DNA of 64,000 nt from positions 23,879,547 to 23,943,546 of the forward strand of contig NC_087067.1 of the NCBI RefSeq assembly GCF_963678635.1, written 5' to 3'. The position numbers were made by a program, and so were the translations under genes. Below the pieces are notes generated by a model. That model worked only from the letters and a program-made list of their open reading frames with translations. It was not told the origin of the DNA and did no database searches. The stretch comes from Symsagittifera roscoffensis (taxonomy: Eukaryota; Xenacoelomorpha; Acoela; Convolutidae). Of this stretch, positions 31,234 to 43,646 are shown one piece after another. Position 1 is the first letter of the stretch. Each line of letters opens with the position of its first letter.

Positions 31234-33372
31234 TTACACCGGCGGTTCAACGGCGGATCGGGCTATGTTGTCTTTTCCGTAATTAAGGGTTTTTATACGA
31301 GCCATAGGGTAGTGTCCCCTTGGGCTGCCTTCGTCAACAATCCACACTAAATCGCCTGTTTTTAAAATAACGTCACTATCGGAATGCCACTTACTGCGTT
31401 TATTCAGCGCTGGCACATAATCTCGCAGCCAACGACTCCAAATTGCGTTGGCGTAGCTTTGCGCTCGGATATATTGCTTTCGATGGTCGAAGTGCTCCTG
31501 GAAAGAGAGAGAAGGGACGCTAGTACCATTTCGGCCTAACAAAAAATAATTAGGAGTTAACACCTCGAAACCATCCGGACTTGCACTTACTGATGTTTTA
31601 GGTCGAGCATTCAGTGATTGTTCTACAAGACAGAAAGTTGTTTCAAGGACTTCGGGAGTGAGCTTTCTACTTCCTATTATTGCGTAGAATACCCTTTTAC
31701 AACACCGAACGAGACGTTCCCAAGAACCACCGTGATGCGGGGCTGCCGGGGGGTTAAATTGCCACTTAATACCCTTTTTACCCAGCTCTGGGGGTGCTTG
31801 TCCGTTCCACGACTGAATACAATTCAAGAGTTCTTTCTCGGCTCCCACAAAATTGGTGCCGTTATCAGACCAAATGACTGATGGAGTGCCGCGACGGGCA
31901 ATGAATCTTTCGATTCCCATTTCACACGAACTCGTTTCCATGGATGAGACAATCTCAATATGTACGGCTCTTGTAGTCATACATGTAAAAAGGAAGCGCC
32001 ATCGTTTTTCAGAACTCCTCCTGATTGAGACGTAAAAGGGTCCAAAATAATCAACACCACAGTTTGTGAAGGGAGGCTGGCGGTAACCAAGCCTTTCAAC
32101 TGGAAGCTCTGCCATCATAGGTGTGACAGTTTTGGCTTTGCGCTTCCTACATATGAGGCAGTGGACTTCAATGGACTTTAAAAAAGAGCGATGGTTCAAG
32201 ATTGCGAACTCTAAGTGAATTACAGCTCGCAAGTAGTCTAAGAACTGGTGCTGATAGCAATAATGAATATCACTTACGAACAATTTCACCAGAGTATGCC
32301 TTCCATCAAGGATTATGGGGTGTTTTGTGTCATATTCAGTTTCAACTAGGCGGCGAATTCGCCCAGTTGAACGAATGAGGAACGCAGGACCCATAAACGG
32401 TGCATATTGTGCGATACGACTACGACTAGACTTTTTAAAGGTTTTGTCGCAGGACAAGATTAAATATTCCGCTTCAAAATATTCTTTTTGGGAAATCAAC
32501 AAAAGTCGTTGTTTGGCGGTTTCTAATTCAACCGGATCGGTTTTTTCCTTGACTTTAGTGCGGTAGTGCCGGTGTTTCGGACTAAGTCTGAGCATGAAAG
32601 CAACCACTCGCTGGAGTTTACGAAACGAGCTGAATTCTTCCCATGCAAATAAAATGGGTTGTTTTTGTTTTTGTGCAACGTTTGAAAAATTAGAGGCCTG
32701 CTCTAAACCTTCATTAGGGTCACAAGCGGGACCAGCCAGGCGGATTTTCTTAAGTACTTCTATGCTCGGCTTGAAAGGCCACTCGCCACTTTTCAGCAGA
32801 CTCGGCCCGTTTACCCAGCTGCTTGTTTTTAAGGACTCCGCTGAGATTCCTCTGGTTCCCGTATCAGCAGGGTTGTCTCCACTTAAGAAGTGAAACCACT
32901 GGTCTACGGTCGTACTTTCCAGAATTTCTCCAATGCGGTTTGCCACGATCGTGGGTTGCTTACTACCTGAGTTTAACCACTGGAGCACAGTGGTACTGTC
33001 AGTCCACATAAACGTGTTTGACACAGGAATTGTTAGAGCTTTGAGGACATCTTCCTTCAAGCGGGTAGCGAGTAACGCGGCCTGCAGTTCAAGCTTCGGG
33101 ATGGAACGCGCTTTCATGGGCTCGACTCTTGCTTTTCCAAAGACAAAGGCAATTTGAGTTTCGAGTGAAGTTTTCACACGGGCGCGAAGAAAAGCTACAG
33201 CACAAAAAACTTCTTCTGAGCTGTCACCGAACATGTGTAACTCAACCCAATCGACTGGTGCGGAGAAGTAGCTGCGCTTTATACTCATTTTTCCTAGAGA
33301 TGGCAAACCAGAGTGCCAGGCAAGAAATTTTGTCTTGATATCAACGGGTAGCTCATCATCCCATTTTGGCAT
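31234..33372 (-). pseudogene. BEL/Pao pol: RNase H and integrase
   Basis: A 712-codon open frame. The N-terminal part holds the RNase H domain (WVELHMFGDSSEEVFCAVAF; FMWTDSTTVLQWLNS with catalytic Asp residues). The middle holds a zinc-binding region (HLEFAILNHRSFLKS, VHCLICRKRKAKTV). The C-terminal part is the integrase core: NCGVDYFGPF (Asp), IWSDNGTNFVGAEKEL (Asp) and APHHGGSWERLVR (Glu), all typical of BEL/Pao. The domain ends shortly before the LTR. This frame is intact, but the protein would begin with an RT frame broken upstream at about 33300-33590. Confidence 0.9.
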
Positions 33373-34345
33373 TGAATACGCCAGATTTCTTTCAAAAATA
33401 ATCGCGCTCTTACGGTATAGGCCGCTACGAGACCTATGGGGTCGAAAACGGAAGAAACAAAACTTAACACTGTTCGCTGTGTTATCGAATTTTTAAGTTC
33501 ACGGTTGACACCACGGCTTACGACCAAAGTGTCGTCGATATGGTCCCACTTCAGACCAAGAACATGGGAAGAATTATCCCCACAAGTTACAATATTTTTA
33601 CTTTCCTGTCCCGTTTATTAATTTTAGTTACCTTACTTATGAAATTAGTTAACTTAAAACCACCTGGAGCTAACAGAGTAATCAACTCTTGACTCATTTT
33701 AAATGCAACATCAGGGTCCTCAAAGGAGTCTAGGTAGTCGTCCATATAAAATTTCTCTAGAACTGCGGACGCTGCGTCAGGGAACATCGCCTGATTATCC
33801 AATGCAGTCCGTTGCAATGCATAATTTGCACACGTTGGCAAATCTCTCGCTCCAAAGATATGTCTGGTGTACTGGTGTACAACCACATTGGCTGTGGGGT
33901 CCTCCCGCCACAGAAAACGAAGAGATGGTTGGTCCTCTGGAAGGACGCCGACTTGTAGGAACATCCCTTCAATGTCAGCCGATACGGCAAAATGATGTTG
34001 ACGAAAACGGAGGAGAACGAACACAAGGTTTTGCAGTAGGTCGGGTCCTACTAGCAACGATTTGTTCAATGACGTACCGTGGAATTTAGACGCTCCGTTA
34101 AGGACACGCCTCACTTTACCAGGTTTGTTTGGGTTCACCACGGGATGGTGAGGAAGATACCACTCGCGTATGCTGCGGTTCGAAAAATTATGGGGAGGAA
34201 GTTGAATCACGTATTCTTTACTCAAATCATCTTCGATAGTTTTTGAGTATTGATCCCTTAAGTGAGGATCTTTCGCTAAACGTTTTTCCAACGATTTTAA
34301 TTGAACCAAAGAGGAATAGTAATTGTCTGGTAACATGATAGATTC
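33294..34345 (-). pseudogene. BEL/Pao reverse transcriptase, frame-broken
   Basis: Frame 34336-33587 codes EWYLPHHPVVNPNKPGKVRR, VSADIEGMFLQVGV (first Asp), SLRFLWRED and KFYMDDYLDSF (YxDD box), with LAPGGFKLTNFISK. A frameshift near 33590 moves to frame 33527-33294 (VLSFVSSVFDPIGLVAAYTV), the conserved BEL/Pao segment after RT. This is clear BEL/Pao signature order. Confidence 0.88.
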
Positions 34346-34351
34346 TTCTGT

Positions 34352-34993
34352 TCAAAGCATACCTACAGCGTATCTTGATCCGTCATGAACGGTGGAGGAA
34401 TCAAGTATTTTAGCCACCCTTTTGTCCTCGGCTGAGCGGGAGTCGACCTGTTTGTAGGCTCCGTATGACTCTATTTCATACCAGCGTTTGATTTGACAAG
34501 CTAGTTTGGTATCATCCGTATTGCAATTGAAACAAAAAGAAAGGAAACCAGTAGATGTCGGCATTGGGCCGCTCAATACCCAGCCTATTGAAAGGCGAAA
34601 CGCGACGGGCGAAGTGTTTGGATCGGCCTCACTCTTGAAATACTCCTCAGGCCGAATAGCATGGAAGGAGTCTTGACCAATTATTAAGTCTACATCGGCG
34701 TAGCTATACACAATTGGTTTGATTGGAGCAAGGTACGGATACTTGCTCTGTAATGCAGGGATGTTGACGGTATCGGTACCGACTTTAAGTTAATCCTTGA
34801 CAAATGCGGTTAATTCGAATATGTATTCGAATCCATCGAAGTTAGAAGATACCTTCATCTGAACTTGTTTCGTTTTAACAACAGTCGTTGTGTTAATACC
34901 ATTTACTGTGAGATCCAAATCTCTTCCTGGAAGATTCAGGCATTTGACTAATTTAGCCGATATCCAGGAATGACTAGATGCTGAGTCACACAA
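34352..34993 (-). pseudogene. BEL/Pao aspartic protease region, frame-broken
   Basis: Frame 34993-34790 starts with MCDSASSHSWISAKLVKCLN, the position of the protease active site; the usual D-(S/T)-G is replaced by DSAS, common in this superfamily. Frame 34711-34352 begins VDLIIGQDSFHAIRP and contains WVLSGP, both conserved in BEL/Pao protease/linker regions. A stop at about 34786 and a shift near 34715 separate them. Confidence 0.75.
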
Positions 34994-35714
34994 ACAATGT
35001 TAAGCAATCAGCACTCTGGAAATCGGTGAAAACTTGGAGCTTGATTATGGGCAGTAACCCTTTCGATGTTATGATTGATGATTGGTCGTTCGAGATTGCG
35101 CAACTTACATCCAACGGAACGGGATTCATGTCTGCATGATTCAAACTTGCGTTTGGTATATTCTTGCTGAATGATTTTCGATCAGTGTTTGAGCTCGCTT
35201 TATCCGGCTCTGCATTAGATCTTGTTTGACCAGCGTTGGGTCTTGTAAGACTATCATTTTTGTCCGGATTTCGACTTGGAAAAACACGTTCAGCACCATG
35301 GAGAAGTACACTATGGGTGCTAGTGCAACCTGGTTTGGTGCATTTCTTTGCTTTGGGCCATTGCCGGAATGCGTGGTTCCCTTGTAAGCAGGAGAAGCAC
35401 CATTTATTTTCCGCAGACAATTTTGCACGTTGTGTTGGGGTTTTCTCCTTAAACACAGAGCACTTCCACAAGGTATGTTTCCCCTTGCAGAGGATACAAG
35501 AAAGATGTTGAAATTTTTTCTCAACTGTACTTGTCGAAGCAAAAGCTCTCGTTACAGCTTTGGTTTTGGATGGCTTTTCGATTTTGGGCTTTCCAGGCAT
35601 ATTTTTCATTTGCTCATGAGCTTCTGCTTTATTGTATAACCAATTGTTAAAGTCAATTAGGTTGGGGCGTGACCAATTACGTTTCATGACAAAATGTGAC
35701 CACGATTCTCTCAT
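34986..35714 (-). pseudogene. BEL/Pao gag C-terminus with zinc knuckles
   Basis: Codes CILCKGKHTLWKCSVFKEKT and WCFSCLQGNHAFRQWPKAKK followed by CTKPGCTSTHSVLLH, the double Cys-His array that closes BEL/Pao Gag. In the second knuckle a usual Cys reads Trp. The preceding part (LIDFNNWLYNKAEAHEQM) is the C-terminal Gag helix. Confidence 0.75.
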
Positions 35715-35974
35715 GTTTGGTGGAATTTTCGAAAGAGCTTGATTTATTTATAATCTTCTTCATAATCAAGAGACCTAAAGACAGCCACTAGACTTGAAAT
35801 GGTCATCGAGAAGCTAATGATGTTCTCAGAGTTGTGCATTCGAAGCTGCGAGAAACTGGACAACTTATCAGGGCGGGCCGTAATTTTGTTTTGTGGCTGG
35901 CCAAACTTTCTACTAGAGTTTTCAGAGCATCCTTATACATTCTTCCACTGTATGCGAACTCTGCTATGGCTGAC

Positions 35975-37843
35975 TTAGCTTTTCCCGTGACTATTTTTTT
36001 TAAAAAAAGTTAACTTCACATCATCGCTTAGGGACGCTGCGTCTACAGTAATGTAAAATTGGTCAAACCATTCGTGCCATTGGAGCGGGTTGCCATCGTA
36101 CTGGGCCAGCTTCCATTCTGGAAGGGGATCCTTCTTTGAGACTGACAGAGCTTGGACTAAGCCATTCGGTGTCACGGCTTGCAGTTGGGGAGCTAGTTGC
36201 AACGACGGCAATGTGTTGCTAGGATCAGCTGCAAAAGGTTGCTGCTGATATATGTAAAAGCTTTCAGCTGATGCGTCGTGATTGGGAAACCCATAGTAAA
36301 CGGTACCCATCGATACGTGCGGGAATTGTTGCTGAGATTTTGGCGTTACGGATGAAAAAACACCAACTGATGGGTTCGTGTTACCACCACTTGTTACCCC
36401 AGTGATACATTGGGCGACTGCGGGTGTCCACTGGGACATTAGTGGCACATTGGGCTGATTAATAACGGCAGACTGTCCGCTAAACGGATTGTTCACTGAA
36501 GCAGGGTTGCTATACACGTTATGTGATAGCAAGTTTTGATTTCTGTAGATTAAATTTGCAGGTTTTTGTAACAAAATGGCATGGGGGTGTATCCAGAGTA
36601 TTGATTGGAGATGGCGGGCTTGTTTGCAACAACTCGAGAATTGTTATTAAAGTTGTTGACGGGGATATGTTGAATGGAAGACAAAAGATGAGCTACAGAG
36701 AAGTAACAGCATACCGGAGTATTGGTAGCTGCTGTTACAGCTGGATTAAAAAATGACGATGTATTGTTTTCGCAAAGTGTAGCGTTATTTGAAATAAGCA
36801 ATGACTGCGTTTCGAGCTCAGGATTAGTGGATACAGCGTGCTTGACTCCATCGCCATCGCTGAAGGAGACGGTTGGTTGATAGGGATAACATTGTTGATC
36901 ACAATCAAAAGTCTGATTCGGCAACGATCGCCGAGGTGAAGCTCCTGCTGTGGACACATTTTTGTTTTGATGCGAACCACTTTCTATATTTATACAGGTT
37001 TCAAACTTTGAAGAAGACGGAACTACCTCGGGTCTTTTTTGGTTTTCTAATGCATGATCAACCCAATCGTTTACCCTGTCAGAACGACGATCAACCGAAG
37101 ACGCCAGCTCGAGATGCTGATCTATTTCAGACTCTTCGAGGTAATCAGTTTCAACCATTTTTGCTTCAGCTACTTTAATACGATTTTCTTCGCTTAATCG
37201 TTCCATTTCAAGCCGACTTTTTTCGATTCGTAAACGATATTCTTGCTCTTTACGGTCAATTTCAAATTTAATTTCCTGTTGTTTTCGTTCAACCTCAATC
37301 AGATGCTGTTGCTCTTCGATGATGGCTTCCTGTTGTTTCAGTCTTAAGGGAGCTTCACGTCGTTTTTCCAACTCTTCTCGCTTCATCTTCAGTAGGAGCA
37401 GTTCTTGGCGGCGCTCACTGGGGGTCAATGATTTCATTGAGCTTTGCTTACTCGTCCCGGATTTTGCCGATTTTGATAAAACTTTTGATCGACTAGTTTC
37501 ACTGACGCAGACATCTGAAGCTTGATTGGGTTCCATATGAGCGCGAGCCTTACCAGTTACTTCATAGTTAATTTTAACTATCCTATCCCACCATGCAGCC
37601 AACTCCGATAATAATTTGCTAGGTTTATCGATTTTATTAGCTAATATCACAAGTTCATCATTTTTAGCTAATGCTTTTTCGAGAATACTCTTGCAAGATT
37701 CAATTAAGGCGTTTTTTTTTTGTTTTCCGAATTGGTCCCTCTAAACTCTCAGTTATGCGACTGTGAACTACGGAAAGCTCATTTTCTAGTGATGTTCAAC
37801 CATTCATCAATCGTCGATATTTTAACTCAATTTGTTCTGTCAT
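35975..37843 (-). pseudogene. BEL/Pao gag N-terminal and middle part, frame-broken
   Basis: The likely start ATG is at 37843 (MTEQIELKYRRLMNG); codon 16 is a TGA where BEL/Pao Gag usually has Trp or another residue, and frames shift near 37650. Frame 37650-36550 contains a long coiled coil (about 37440-37120, KMKREELEKRREAPL to RLEMERLSEENRIK) and then Asn/Ser/Pro-rich sequence. Frame 36574-35975 ends with LPEWKLAQYDGNPLQWHEWF, a hallmark of the Gag-like domain of this superfamily. The protein is unusually long for Gag because of the low-complexity middle. Confidence 0.75.
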
Positions 37844-39736
37844 TTTGATTACTTTTAAACTTGTTCACTTCTTCTCAACCGCTCAACTGCTCAGTTTTAG
37901 AGAAAAAAGGGAATAATTATTTTAAGACCTTAACTTTAGTATCAATAAATTATATTATGACCCATTAAACATTATCACACATTAGATAAGCACTTTATTT
38001 AACTCCTAGTTGCTGCTCAGCATTTCTTCTGTTTCGATTAGCTTGTCGCTTGCATTTTCCTGTTTTCCTGGCTTAGAAGTATTTTTCTTTGAAATAATAT
38101 ATTCCAAATTCTTGCTATAACGCCTAAGGATTGTAAACGTTTTCAGTTCTAGAGAGGGATCCTGAAGTAGTTCTAAGTACTTTTCCCCTAACTCAGTGAG
38201 GTTCTGCTTCCTTCTAGATATCAGGTCTGTTACTATAATAATAACTAATATACTTGACTCTTGCAACTTACTATATATATCTTCCGTACCTACACGTTCA
38301 CAGTAAACGATTGCATAAATATTACGTTTATAGTTTAATAGAATCTCTTTAAGCTGGTTAGTGCGTTAGAGTTATTACTACGGTGTCGATTAATAGAGCT
38401 ATTAACGGCGTCGTGCCAAATAACAATGTCGGTTCGGTTTAAGAGATAGTGATCAAGTTGATACTGACAAGTTTTACGGACGTTTACTGCGTTATGGTTG
38501 AAACTTAACCCAGGAATGGCTAAGCACGATTGAGATACACGCTTTTGCGAAGCGGGGGAAAGTATTTTCAAAGCGTGGTGCAGCGAGCTAGCAGCTAGTA
38601 TGAAAATTTAGTGAATTAAATCAACTTTAGAGGAAGGGAATCAAGCAAACCGCAACCTGACCTCCCGCAACACCCTGAGCTAACAAGGTTGTAGCAAAAG
38701 GTAAGACGATTTGCTTGATAATACGCTACGGGTTCGACTACGGCTACTTTTATCCAATTGAACTAGTTTAGTTAGCTGCACCACGTTTCAAGAATTAACA
38801 CGTCATTTTTTCAGAAACTTTTACGAAAAATTCGGTTTTTTTTTTGAATTTTTTTTTTCGAAAACTTTTTTCCACGTTTTCACCCAACGGTTCAAGTTCC
38901 AACAATAACCTGATGGGTTTGCAAAATTTTGAGTTTTTTTTCTAAAAATTCCGAAATTTGGGCAAAAAACTCGACTCGGTCGTGTTAATTAAATTACTAT
39001 GAAACTAGGCGCTTTACTGAATAATTTGCGAAACTTTAAAATTTTTGGAAACAAAAATCAAAAATTTTCAATTTTTTTTTCTCAAATTTTTTGCCTTTTT
39101 TTTCGATACGGTGTAGAGTTTACAAACACGGTGTTAGTATAACGTAATTAAGGTTTATAAGGCCGCTTTTTTCGTAAACCTACTGAAAATTTTTTGATCA
39201 AGTTTTGGTATTGAGAAAAATTCGGGGCTACGATTTTGCCAACAAAAAACCTCGTATCACAATTTAAAGCATCAAATCAGCAAATTTTGTAGATGCGTTC
39301 ACCGGTAGATTCCAAACTTCGGGTGTTGAGAAAAAATGGACGTCCACAATCCACAATCAGGATACCTGAAAAAGCCTCCCCTTCTCCTAACTGGGACGTT
39401 TCGGCTAACTGGGTCGTTTCGGCCAATCGGGTCGTTTCGGCCAATTGCGTCGTTTCGGCCAATTGGCCACCTTCTGACAAATTTTGGCTAATTGGACACT
39501 TTTGGCCAATTCGGCAGTTTCGGGCCACTTTCGGTTATTGCACAATTTCAGCCAATTGGGTCGTGTTTGGACAAATTTCGGCTAATTGGACTTTCGGCCA
39601 ATTCGGATACTTAAGGGCAACTGTCGGCTAATTGCACAATTTTGGCCAATTGGGTCGTGTTTGGACAAATATCGGCTAATTGGACACTTTCGGCCAATTG
39701 GGTCGTGTTTGGACAAATATCGGTTAATTGGTAAAA
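37844..39736 (-). other. Long leader of the BEL/Pao element
   Basis: 1.9 kb between the 5' LTR and gag. It has minus-strand ORFs of 78 and 86 codons at 38335-38571 and 38006-38266 without recognisable motifs, T/A-rich sequence, and a minisatellite at 39390-39725. It may include captured host sequence or a separate insertion. Confidence 0.5.
39390..39725. repeat. Minisatellite of about 18-20 bp units
   Basis: Irregular tandem copies of GGTCGTTTCGGCCAATTG-like units; the later units expand to about 50 bp (GGACAAATATCGGCTAATTGG with TTTGGCCAATTGGGTCGTGT). The palindrome GGCCAATTGGCC occurs within it. Confidence 0.75.
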
Positions 39737-40716
39737 TGTGCCGCACTCTCGTATCCTGTAACATCTACAAAAACCCGCTTCAATATCTGTAAATTATCGG
39801 CAATTTAACAAATATTATGAAGAAAAAGTAATATCTGAAAACATTGAGTTAAAAGTTTTTCGGTTAACATTTTAGCAATACGGTTTCCAACAATCTCAAA
39901 AATCTATAAATATTTTTGATGGCAAACTGACCTTAATCGGACAAACCAGTAGTTTTCAAGGCCTTTTGTCTAAGAAAATCTAATTTTAGCTTTTTCACTT
40001 TCGCGCTCTATAATAACGTCATTAATTTAAGATTAATGTAAGCGCGAACATCTCCTGCGAAGTGATATATGAGAAAATCTTTGATAAACTTTGGTGAACT
40101 AGTGCATGCTTTTTGGAGACCCTCGATGAGTTTTAAATTAAATGGTTGGCACAGAGCTTCCGCTAACACCCGCAAAATTACCTAATTTTAAAAAAGAAAG
40201 CACCGAAAAACGCAAGTTTTCTTCCAAATTTTCTTTAAAAAAGGCACTAGAACGTTACATTTGGACTGGTTTTTTGAAAAACTAACCTACGGCGCAAATA
40301 GTTCCCATAAATGGTAAAATAGTTAATTCATAGTGCAAAGATCGAATAAACGATTTGATTTGAGATACCTCGAAAAAAAATTTCGTTGAAGCTTATCCAC
40401 TTGCTCCCACTCTGGCAAAATTCTTATTCTGTGCTAGTTTGATCATGCGTGAAAATTTCAACAGCCACATAAATAAAATTATGACGAGCGCTTCTTCAAA
40501 GTATGCACTGATTGGGCAAAGCATGCAACAATTGAACAACTGCATTAATCGATCAACCTTCCTTCGCAATGACAAATTGAGCTATCGACCCTACTCTAAG
40601 CAAAAAACGACAAAAGTCTACGTTGATTTAAAAATGCTGTTTTCTGTTGAGGCAATCAGTGTTTCGAGGACAGCAGTTTATCAGGGTTTGTATTGCAGAC
40701 TTTGTTTTATTTTGCA
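39737..40716 (-). repeat. BEL/Pao 5' LTR
   Basis: 980 bp copy of the repeat at 30244-31230, TG...CA on the minus strand. Outside it lies unrelated flank (40717 onward). Confidence 0.82.
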
Positions 40717-40785
40717 TAATTCGTATATTAGTTTTTGCCGTTATTTCTCTTTTTTTTCGTACTATATATATAATTGGGTTGGGGA

Positions 40786-40887
40786 GAGCTCAGAAAATCA
40801 AATTGGTCGAACTAAAAAAGGTCGACAGCAGTTTTTGAAATTTTTTGAAAATCCACCCCTCTCGAGAAAAGCTTGAAGCCGCCCCTG
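40786..40887 (-). mobile_element. hAT-type MITE, terminal fragment
   Basis: Only the left end in reverse: GAGCTCAGAAAATC, GGTCGACAG, CTCTCGAGAAAAGC, GCCGCCCCTG. It directly adjoins the dispersed repeat at 40889. Confidence 0.7.
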
Positions 40888-40888
40888 T

Positions 40889-41037
40889 CTTTTGTATTGA
40901 TTTGGATTTCAGAAAAAAATCAAAAATGGTGACACAGTGTTAGGAAAACCTGGTCTGCATTCGTTCGTTCTTCAGACTAGGTTAGATAAATGCTGACATG
41001 CTGACAGGATTGAAGCTGACCTTAGATTTTGTTTGTC
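40889..41037 (+). repeat. Dispersed repeat (copy 2)
   Basis: Matches 19568-19696; see that entry. Confidence 0.6.
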
Positions 41038-41074
41038 TAAAAAATCATAAACGTCTTTGGCGGCAAAAAAACTT

Positions 41075-41325
41075 ATTTTTAAGGGGAATTTATTTTAAGG
41101 GAAACTTATTTTAAGTCGGAAAAGTGCAATTTTTTGTTCAACATTTTCAAAAAGTGCTCAAAAACGCTTTTTTGGCATGCTTTTTTTCATGCATGCCTGC
41201 GCACATAAAATTTGGTCAAATTGGGGTCTTTTTAGTGATATCTGGGAGCTCGGGAAGTCAGTTTGGTCCGTCTGAAATAGGTCGATAAAATTTGAACAAT
41301 TTTGTTGAAAATCCAACCTCCATGG
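41075..41325 (-). mobile_element. hAT-type MITE, internal fragment
   Basis: Contains AAAAAGTGCTCAAAAACGC, TGCGCACATAAA, GGGAGCTCGGGAAGTC and AGGTCGATAAAA in reversed family order, ending in two copies of a TTGAACAATTTTGTTGAAAA motif (41295-41357). Confidence 0.6.
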
Positions 41326-41357
41326 ATTTGAACAATTTGAACAATTTTGTTGAAAAT

Positions 41358-43646
41358 CCAAATCCATATTCACTCAAATGTAAATTAATCAATTTTTTCT
41401 CAGCTTGAAATGAATCTACTTAACTATCTCCCCCCCTAAAATTCGAACCTACTTAAGAATCTCCACCCTATAAACAAATCAGTAAAATAGCACTGAGTTT
41501 TCTATTGAGAGTTATAATTTTGCTGCATTCTGATTGGTCGAAAAATCGGCCAGTTTGATCTACTTAACACTCTCCCCCTTTCTTGAAAGGGGTGGAGATT
41601 GTTGAGTAGATCCCTTTAAATGAACTAAATTGTAACTGAAACTCCACCCATTGCTATATGGAGGTTCTAATGTAGATTTCAGTAGATTCAATGGTGATCT
41701 CCTAGGAAGTCTTAAACTAACTTGAATGTCATTTTGTGAAGCATCTATTTTTCTGCCTGAAGACGTTCTTTATATTTTTAATCCCAATTTTGTTTTTAGA
41801 AGTGACGTTTTTAGCTCAGTTTTTGACAAAAGTACTGCAATTCGCTGACGTGAAACTAAACAAAAATGGCTAAGTTTGTGCGTTCTCTACAGAAGCTCAC
41901 ATCGAATAAAAAAATTACTTTTAAATTTTATTGGGCGATCATTTCTCCAAGAAAAGTTACGAGAGTTTGTGCTTTAACCTTTCATCTGAATACCAAAAAT
42001 TGCTCTACACAGCATCTTGATTATGCACGTAATTTCCATTGTTTTAATCATTTAAAACAGGAAAATTGTCTTCAAATGATTTTTTTCAGTATTTTTTTAA
42101 ATTCTGAAAGTAGTTTTCCTTGAAAGTAGAGACTACAAAGTGAAGTTGATGTTCCACTTGCATTGAAAAACCTTGCGCATGATTTTTGTATCTCGATATG
42201 TTTTGAAGTGGTTATAAGCATGCCGCAAGTACCTATTAAGGAGAAAATTTTCCAAGTAAAATTCTCGGTGCTGCAAAAGCCGCTAAAAAACTTCTCACAA
42301 AATCTTTTGAATAAAAGCCTAAAAACCGACAAGTTGTTTTGAACATTTTTCAATATTTTAGTTTACATAATTTAGAGACAATTGAAATAATTGTTTTTAA
42401 AAATCTTCGAACTTCAAGACTTGTTTGTGATTGACACTTCAAAACAACACAAACCCACTTTGCAAAAACTAATTCTTTTGAAAGTTTATTTTTTGGCAAT
42501 GCTATCATTTCCTAAGTTTTGATATTTTGCTGACGATGTCCGATTGTCATTAAATTTGACATCTGATCTTTTTTGTAACGTTACGGGGCTTTAAAAAAAG
42601 TCAATTTTAAGCGATGTGTCTTATGTTTTAAAAGCTTAAGTGGATACTTAATCCGTATTAAAAATCGTCCTAATTTGAATTAAAGCTTCTTGCTTTTTGG
42701 TCTTTTCAATACTTGGCTGTATGCATGGTACATCATTTGTGCTTTACATAACGTGTGGTTGTATGATTTTCAAAATTTCACTAAAGCGAACACGAGCAAT
42801 GGTTGAATGTTTCTCGCAGATAATCAAAAAGTTTTATGTGCTTAGGTCCCCGGAAAAAAAAGGACGGACAGCTAGTTAAAAATAAAGATGCTCAAGTTTT
42901 GAGTTTATTTTTACCAAAACCAATAAAAAGTGTACAAAAGCATAAGTAGTACGATACGTGGACTTGACATTAAACAAAAATGCCCAAAGCAGCTCAACAA
43001 ACATAGTTTTCCGAGTCAAAATCACTTCAGTAAATCAATTCTGTTCTGTTGTCATTTTGAGACTGAGCTTTCCTAAATGTATTTTTTTTATTTCCATTTA
43101 GACTTTGCTCGTAGATTGCTTATGAATTGAAAACTTCAAAAAACTGTTGTCGACATTGCTTCAACATTGCAAAATTTTCCACTGAAACTTAAATAAAAAT
43201 TTTGAAAATGCAATAAAAAGTACGTTGATTTTATTTGACCTCACTAGTTTTTGTTTTCTATTGGACCTTTCTTCGTTTCACTGAGCTGCTTGTTTAAGTG
43301 TGGCGAAAAATGAGTTTAATTTTTTTGTTATGATTTTCGAAGAAAGTGACGGAATGTTTGTTCTCGGGTGATTTTTTTTCCAAATAAGATTTGACTTTTT
43401 TATTGTGACAATTAACGCGCTCCATGCTTCATGCTGTTGAAGCGTAAGTGGAGATTTAATTGTTCTAAATTGGTCTTATTTCAAATTGAATTGAGATTTG
43501 CTATTTTGTCTGCGGAAGCATATTACTTTGTTTGCACTTTACATAGCAATGGGAGTGGGATGATAATCAAAACAATCACCAAAAATTTTCATCCTTTTTT
43601 TCGAAAAATTCATCACTCTCTATATCGAACTACCCCTAAAGACTTT
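41358..43646. other. No gene seen
   Basis: AT-rich sequence with short random ORFs on both strands (the longest are 85 and 93 codons at 41866-42123 and 42072-42353, overlapping on opposite strands, without motifs). No transposon ends recognised. Confidence 0.45.

Larger units (their letters stand above)
30244..40716 (-). mobile_element. BEL/Pao LTR retrotransposon, full structure, frame-broken, 10.5 kb
   Basis: Direct repeats at 30244-31230 and 39737-40716 flank gag, protease, RT, RNase H and integrase in the BEL/Pao order on the minus strand. The pol stop codon lies 4 bases from the 3' LTR. Gag starts 1.9 kb from the 5' LTR, an unusually long leader with a minisatellite. Stops and frameshifts hit gag and pol, but the frames are long and the LTRs stay very similar, so it is a moderately young dead copy. 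No target-site duplication is visible, and no TGG primer-binding site follows the 5' LTR. Confidence 0.88.

Noticed and set aside
36523-37525. Plus-strand ORFs across the BEL/Pao gag region
   Set aside because: Antisense shadows of the minus-strand coding sequence without motifs.
39277-39792. Overlapping ORFs on both strands with LAETTQ-like or VVSANW-like repeats, and a possible CRISPR-like array
   Set aside because: They are the translated minisatellite. Units are contiguous, without unique spacers of constant length, and the DNA is eukaryotic.
30230-40730. 5 bp target-site duplication for the BEL/Pao element
   Set aside because: The flanks (CTCC before 30244, TAATT after 40716) do not match in any register I tried. 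TAATT also occurs inside next to the 3' LTR and may belong to the LTR end.
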